DNA of 11,401 bases from Bacteroides sp. (lineage in GTDB: Bacteria > Bacteroidota > Bacteroidia > Bacteroidales > Bacteroidaceae): positions 1 through 11,401 of the forward strand of contig JAUMWZ010000021.1 of NCBI GenBank assembly GCA_030529405.1, written 5' to 3'. Made by a program: the position numbers and the translations under genes. The notes below the pieces were generated by a model. That model did no database searches, was not told the DNA's origin, and worked only from the letters and a program-made list of their open reading frames with translations. Below, piece by piece: positions 8,351 to 11,401 of the stretch (position 1 is its first letter; each line of letters starts with the position of its first letter).

Positions 8351-8438
8351 ATAACTATATACACTTGACTTACAAACTATATATAATCTTGACGCAAACC
8401 ATATACAGTTTAGTTGCAAACTGTATATGGTTTGCAAA
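8351..8438. repeat. Phased 22-bp near-palindromic repeat array B, with perfect hairpin
   Basis: Four consecutive 22-bp units begin at 8351, 8373, 8395 and 8417; three begin with CAAAC. The last two are in opposite orientation and form a perfect 18-bp inverted repeat (8394-8411 with 8418-8435, 6-nt loop AGTTGC). It sits about 70 bp upstream of the xth promoter candidate and about 390 bp after the previous terminator, so it is not needed to end the ppiD transcript. Spacing and pairing are seen directly; function is unknown. Confidence 0.85.
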
Positions 8439-8509
8439 TCGGTGATATTCATTCAACAAAGCACCTATTATCTAACTCAATGACAGCTCTCCCCCACCGA
8501 CAAACGGTT

Positions 8510-8541
8510 ATTGTACGACCGAAAGTTTATTGTTATATTTG
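8510..8541 (+). promoter_or_regulatory. Candidate promoter for xth
   Basis: TATATTTG at 8534-8541 is an exact TAnnTTTG match, and ATTG at 8510-8513 lies 20 bp upstream as the -33 element. A second, weaker -7-like TATCTTCA overlaps at 8542-8549. The leader before the preferred ATG at 8611 would be about 60-65 nt. Confidence 0.6.
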
Positions 8542-8610
8542 TATCTTCAATTTCCGCCTCACAAATAAGTGGAAACAACAATAATAACAACAAAAACTAG
8601 TTTACTCAAG

Positions 8611-9375
8611 ATGAAATTTATATCATGGAACGTCAATGGGCTACGTGCCTGTTTCGACAAAGGCTTTCCACAAATAATGAAAGAAATAGATGCTGACTTC
8701 TTCTGCTTGCAAGAAACAAAGATGCAGGCAGGACAGCTTGATGCAGAGATGGAGGGATACAAATCTTATTGGTGCTATGCCGAGAAGAAAGGCTATTCTG
8801 GCACAGCAATCTACACAAAACACGAGCCACTATCGGTTGAATACGGTCTTGGAATAGACGAACACGACCATGAAGGCAGGGTAATTACCCTCGAGATGGA
8901 CAAGTTCTATCTTGTTACCGTATACACTCCTAACTCTCAAGACGAACTAAGAAGACTTGACTACCGAATGACTTGGGACGATGCTTTCAGAAACCATATA
9001 GTCAGTCTAGACGCTAAGAAACCCGTTCTGTTGTGTGGCGACCTCAACGTTGCACATAAGGAAATTGACCTTAAAAATCCTAAGTCGAACAGACGAAATG
9101 CGGGATTTACTGACGAAGAAAGAGATAAGTTTCAAACCCTGCTTGATGCTGGATTTACCGACACATTCCGCTATTTCTACCCCGACAAAGAGGGTGCCTA
9201 CTCGTGGTGGTCATATCGTTTCAGGGCGAGAGAGAAGAATGCGGGCTGGCGTATTGACTATTTCCTTTCGTCAAAGCGAATAGACTCTGCACTGGTTTCT
9301 GCACATATTCATTCCGATGTGTTTGGGTCAGACCACTGTCCGGTGGAGGTTGTGATAGACAGCAACAAGCTGTAG
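8611..9375 (+). CDS. xth: Exodeoxyribonuclease III / AP endonuclease
   Basis: Cuts the backbone at abasic sites and removes 3'-blocking groups during base excision repair in the cytosol. The 254 residues cover the whole exonuclease III fold. Key residues are in place: Asn7 in SWNVNGLRA, metal-binding Glu35 in LQETK, GYSGTAIYTK (61-70), Tyr105 in VYTPNS, Asp144 and Asn146 in GDLNVAH, AGWRIDYFL (211-219), and the catalytic Asp241-His242 in GSDHCPV. A GTG at 8569 would add 14 low-complexity residues (ETTIITTKT...), but family members start at MKFISWN, so the ATG at 8611 is preferred. It appears monocistronic, with its own promoter candidate and a repeat-derived hairpin 45 bp downstream. Close to ExoA/XthA; nothing is missing. 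Confidence 0.96.
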   Translation: MKFISWNVNGLRACFDKGFPQIMKEIDADFFCLQETKMQAGQLDAEMEGYKSYWCYAEKKGYSGTAIYTKHEPLSVEYGLGIDEHDHEGRVITLEMDKFYLVTVYTPNSQDELRRLDYRMTWDDAFRNHIVSLDAKKPVLLCGDLNVAHKEIDLKNPKSNRRNAGFTDEERDKFQTLLDAGFTDTFRYFYPDKEGAYSWWSYRFRAREKNAGWRIDYFLSSKRIDSALVSAHIHSDVFGSDHCPVEVVIDSNKL

Positions 9376-9384
9376 AAACTAGCC

Positions 9385-9534
9385 TTATAAGTCTGCACAA
9401 AAAGACCTATATCAGTTAGAAAACAGAGTGTATATAGTCCAGTTATAAACTATATACACTCTGTTTTTAATTTATATATAGTCTAGAAATTGGTTATATA
9501 TAGTTTGCAACTCAGATATATATAGTTTAGAAGC
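9385..9534. repeat. Phased 22-bp near-palindromic repeat array C
   Basis: TATATAG cores start at 9431, 9475, 9497 and 9519, with an inverted unit in phase between the first two and a degenerate ATATCAG at 9409. The 22-bp step therefore holds across about 110 bp. The upstream edge (9385-9404) shares AGTCTGCACA with array A (46-55), so it appears to belong to the same family although it is slightly out of phase. The array begins about 10 bp after the xth stop codon and ends about 115 bp before the lipoprotein promoter candidate. Confidence 0.85.
9420..9468. terminator. Repeat-derived hairpin, likely terminator of xth
   Basis: Perfect 19-bp inverted repeat AAAACAGAGTGTATATAGT (9420-9438) with its complement at 9449-9467, loop of 10 nt. 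The 3' arm ends in TTTTT and the 5' arm begins with AAAA, so it could work as an AT-rich intrinsic terminator in either direction. It is made of two adjacent units of array C in opposite orientation. Confidence 0.55.
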
Positions 9535-9648
9535 CAGATAAATGCTGTTGAAAAGCTGAAAGACAATATAAAAAAGACAATAAAAGCAAATATCAGACGA
9601 ACATATAAAGCTTTTAAGCTCATACAATATAAAAAAGGAAACAATATG

Positions 9649-9681
9649 CTTGATTTTATTTCTACAAATAAATATCTTTGC
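9649..9681 (+). promoter_or_regulatory. Promoter of the lipoprotein gene
   Basis: TATCTTTGC at 9673-9681 is an exact extended match to the Bacteroidota -7 element, with CTTG at 9649-9652 exactly 20 bp upstream. The resulting leader is about 110 nt. Within it ATATGCT (9697-9703) can pair with AGCATAT (9742-9748) around an inner imperfect stem, so a folded leader is possible. The 130 bases between array C and this promoter (9535-9648) are A-rich and show nothing else recognisable. Confidence 0.7.
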
Positions 9682-9795
9682 GACAAAGATTGTATTATAT
9701 GCTGAAATGTTGCAATATTATCTTTTAAGACAATAAAGCATAGCATATGCATTATTGAAATAAATTCTATTACAAACCTTTTAATTATTTTAATC

Positions 9796-10836
9796 ATGAA
9801 AACAAAGTTTTTTCAAGCCCTAATATGGGTGTTTGCTTTAGCCGTAAGTATGACATCGTGTGGTAACGATGATGAACCAGCAATTATAGACCCTTATGCA
9901 CCAATCACAGAAGGTGGAGTTTTCCTGCCTGTTCTTGTTAGCAAACCCGACATGGAGAAAGTAAAAGAAGTAGAAGCCTCAAGAAAGGGAGTTTTTACAA
10001 GTAAAAAAACTGTCAAAGATGATTACGAAGAAGTCGAAGAAGATCAATACACTTTTAAGTACACAGATATGGACTTTTCTGAAGTTATATACTGCGTTAA
10101 TACCAAAAAAGGGTTATTAACAAAGGTAATAATGAATCATAAAGAGAACGAATCAACTGTGGACAAGCTTAAAAATCTAGCTAAGAGGAACGGATTCATC
10201 GACAACCACCAGTTATCCGAATTGAACAATGGCTTGGTGAAAGAGAAAGAAAATCTATTTGAATTTAGTGTGAGAAATTACTTTGATGACGACAGAATTA
10301 TATTCTCACAATATGGGAAGCAACCTAAAGCTATGCCTACCATAAAAGACTTTCAAAAAGAAATGCAACTCATGCTTAAAAAGAAGGAGTATAAGCATGA
10401 CCAAATAATGGCTAAAGAGAGCGAACTCGGAGGAAAAGTTGAAGAAGAGGGTAAAGTAACGACAGGAGATCATATAGGCAAGGTCAGAATGTTAGGTTTC
10501 AGAGTTCCTCAAAAATACGAACCTCTAAAACTAAGATACTACTACTTTGATTGGAAAAAAAACACCTCAGCTGATATGCTTGGAACATGTTATGAGGTTG
10601 TATACATATACTACTCTCATGAATTAGCTTTTTACAAAGATGACATTAGTGGAGTATATCTGATGACAAGAGAATTCAGAGAGCTTTTGAAGAAAGAAGG
10701 GTATGTCTACAAAGGTAAAACTTATGGTTATCCTTCATTTAAAAATGAAAAAGAAGGAACAATAATCATAGCAAGAACAAGAAAATTGAATCTGACAGAT
10801 TATGAAGGAGTAGCATTATTGATAAATATGTTTTAA
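9796..10836 (+). CDS. Probable surface-exposed lipoprotein of unknown function
   Basis: The 346-residue product starts with a lipoprotein signal peptide: MKTKFF, a hydrophobic stretch (about 7-19), then the lipobox SMTSC with lipidated Cys22. CGNDDEP follows; an acidic run just after the cysteine is the known Bacteroidota lipoprotein export signal, so display on the outer face of the outer membrane is likely. The mature protein is rich in Lys, Glu and Tyr with no membrane segment, and no catalytic motif was recognised. Two stretches have a loosely similar plan (about 118-172 and 285-340: Leu/Lys helix, glycine turn, charged strand), which may mean a duplicated small domain, but this is weak. 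It has its own promoter and terminator. Its codon and base use do not stand out. Function unknown. Confidence 0.85.
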   Translation: MKTKFFQALIWVFALAVSMTSCGNDDEPAIIDPYAPITEGGVFLPVLVSKPDMEKVKEVEASRKGVFTSKKTVKDDYEEVEEDQYTFKYTDMDFSEVIYCVNTKKGLLTKVIMNHKENESTVDKLKNLAKRNGFIDNHQLSELNNGLVKEKENLFEFSVRNYFDDDRIIFSQYGKQPKAMPTIKDFQKEMQLMLKKKEYKHDQIMAKESELGGKVEEEGKVTTGDHIGKVRMLGFRVPQKYEPLKLRYYYFDWKKNTSADMLGTCYEVVYIYYSHELAFYKDDISGVYLMTREFRELLKKEGYVYKGKTYGYPSFKNEKEGTIIIARTRKLNLTDYEGVALLINMF

Positions 10837-10875
10837 CCCTTGTAATAATACTTAGTATAAACAACGGTTAGGTAA

Positions 10876-10919
10876 TAAAGGTCTGGCTTTAGACAACAGT
10901 TTCTAAAGTCAGACCTTTA
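10876..10919 (+). terminator. Intrinsic terminator after the lipoprotein gene
   Basis: A 17-bp stem AAAGGTCTGGCTTTAGA (10877-10893) pairs with TCTAAAGTCAGACCTTT (10902-10918) with one G-U pair and an 8-nt loop; T10876-A10919 adds one more pair. A broken T-rich tail (TTTAGTTTATA) follows. It lies 40 bp after the stop codon. The rest of 10920-10983 holds only a 4-bp GGGT/ACCC stem near 10938-10949. Confidence 0.8.
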
Positions 10920-10983
10920 GTTTATATAGCCACAAAGGGGTAATAACCCTGCTTTTCACTAAGCACAAGCCCAAAACAAAGGC

Positions 10984-11151
10984 TATAAGGCGAGTTTACA
11001 AACTGTATATAGCTTATTTGTAAATTGTATACAAACCACTTGCAAACCGTATATAGCTGATTTGTAAACTGTATATAGTTTGAAAGCAAATTGTATACAA
11101 TTAAAAAACAAACTGTATATAGTCAAGAAAGCGACTATATACAGTTTGTTT
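10984..11151. repeat. Phased 22-bp near-palindromic repeat array D (best preserved)
   Basis: Seven full units begin at 10996, 11018, 11040, 11062, 11084, 11106 and 11128, each exactly 22 bp, and a degenerate TATAAGG in phase at 10984 may be an eighth. The commonest core is AAACTGTATATAG; two units carry the perfect palindrome TTGTATACAA or its close form (11091-11100; 11025-11034). The last unit is inverted. The array fills most of the gap between the lipoprotein gene and the convergent - strand gene. There is no unique spacer between units, so it is not CRISPR. Confidence 0.92.
11106..11151 (-). terminator. Repeat-derived hairpin, possible terminator of the - strand gene
   Basis: Perfect 19-bp inverted repeat AAACAAACTGTATATAGTC (11106-11124) with its complement at 11133-11151, loop AAGAAAGC. 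Read on the - strand, it lies about 75 nt after the stop codon at 11225 and ends in a run of six T (complement of 11103-11108), partly inside the stem. The stem is AT-rich, so strength is uncertain. Confidence 0.45.
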
Positions 11152-11224
11152 ATGCTTTATAAATCAAAGTTATGAGTAACAATAACACACTAAAGGAAAA
11201 GGCTGGTTAATACACCTTCAAAGA

Positions 11225-11401
11225 CTAACGATATTTATTCTTGAACTTATCTTTACGTCTGTCAATATCTGGCTTTTGCTTTCTTATTTCCATAGGCTTT
11301 TGCTCGGTCAGTGTTATTTCTCTGACATTCCATTCTTGAGTGGCTTCCCACATAGCCTTATATTCTAGAAGATTGTGGTAATAAAAAACTTCCTCTGGTT
11401 G
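11225..11401 (-). CDS. C-terminal end of an unrecognised protein (partial, runs off the window)
   Basis: An open frame on the - strand enters from the window edge and stops at TAG (complement of 11225-11227), giving the last 58 residues. It reads QPEEVFYYHNLLEYKAMW at the upstream end and finishes with a very basic tail (IRKQKPDIDRRKDKFKNKYR). The middle has the character of an aromatic, acidic helix followed by a strand (EWNVREITLTEQ). No signal or membrane segment is visible in this part, and the family was not recognised. The frame stays open across the whole available stretch and is convergent with the lipoprotein gene, with repeat array D and hairpins between them. That makes a real gene likely, but its function cannot be inferred. 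Confidence 0.6.
   Translation of the reverse strand, partial: QPEEVFYYHNLLEYKAMWEATQEWNVREITLTEQKPMEIRKQKPDIDRRKDKFKNKYR

Noticed and set aside
8394..8435. Insertion-sequence or MITE end
   Set aside because: The inverted pair is just two units of a repeated array, with no target-site duplication and no transposase nearby.
8569..8610. GTG start for xth adding 14 residues
   Set aside because: The added residues are low-complexity and not part of the family; the ATG at 8611 gives the usual MKFISWN start.
9035..9283. 82-codon + strand frame inside xth
   Set aside because: Out-of-frame shadow of the conserved exonuclease III core.
9483..9797. 104-codon hydrophobic frame on the - strand
   Set aside because: It reads the reverse of an A-rich noncoding region, ends inside repeat array C, and covers the lipoprotein promoter and leader. 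The hydrophobicity comes from T-rich composition. Antisense RNA-seq could reopen this.
10984..11151. CRISPR array
   Set aside because: The units are degenerate, contiguous at 22 bp and lack unique spacers; no cas genes in the window.

Overview
The window looks like chromosomal DNA of a low-GC member of the Bacteroidota, most likely order Bacteroidales. The gene set, the near absence of Shine-Dalgarno sites, -7 promoter elements of the TAnnTTTG type with a TTG-like element upstream, and a lipoprotein with an acidic motif after its lipidated cysteine all point that way. Genus cannot be fixed from the sequence alone.

Positions 1-7965 hold a compact cell-envelope cluster on the + strand. It runs coaX (type III pantothenate kinase), an outer-membrane beta-barrel protein, a secreted TPR protein, lptC (LPS export), a CNNM/CorC membrane protein with CBS domains, then a large PpiD/SurA-like membrane-anchored chaperone. 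The first five genes overlap or sit within about 55 bp of each other and look like one operon. The ppiD-like gene follows after 116 bp, has its own weak promoter candidate, and ends at a strong intrinsic terminator (7926-7965). Apart from coaX, the cluster concerns building and maintaining the outer membrane: LPS transport, a barrel protein, and a folding factor for exported proteins.

Positions 7966-11401 are looser. There is a C-rich, G-poor stretch without a convincing gene, then xth (exonuclease III family AP endonuclease), then an unrecognised probable surface lipoprotein with a good promoter and a terminator, and finally the C-terminal end of an unrecognised protein on the - strand, converging on the lipoprotein gene.

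The most distinctive feature is a family of AT-rich near-palindromic units (core like AAACTGTATATAGTTT) spaced exactly 22 bp apart. They form four arrays, one in each of the four longest noncoding regions: 17-137, 8351-8438, 9385-9534 and 10984-11151. Each array contains one adjacent pair in opposite orientation that forms a hairpin. In three arrays the arms are perfect over 18-19 bp and differ in sequence from array to array. The 22-bp period is about two helical turns, and the arm matching suggests selection on a hairpin or local arm copying. Function is not known from the sequence; termination or insulation, and binding of a nucleoid protein, are the leading ideas. No tRNA, rRNA, CRISPR array or insertion sequence was seen.
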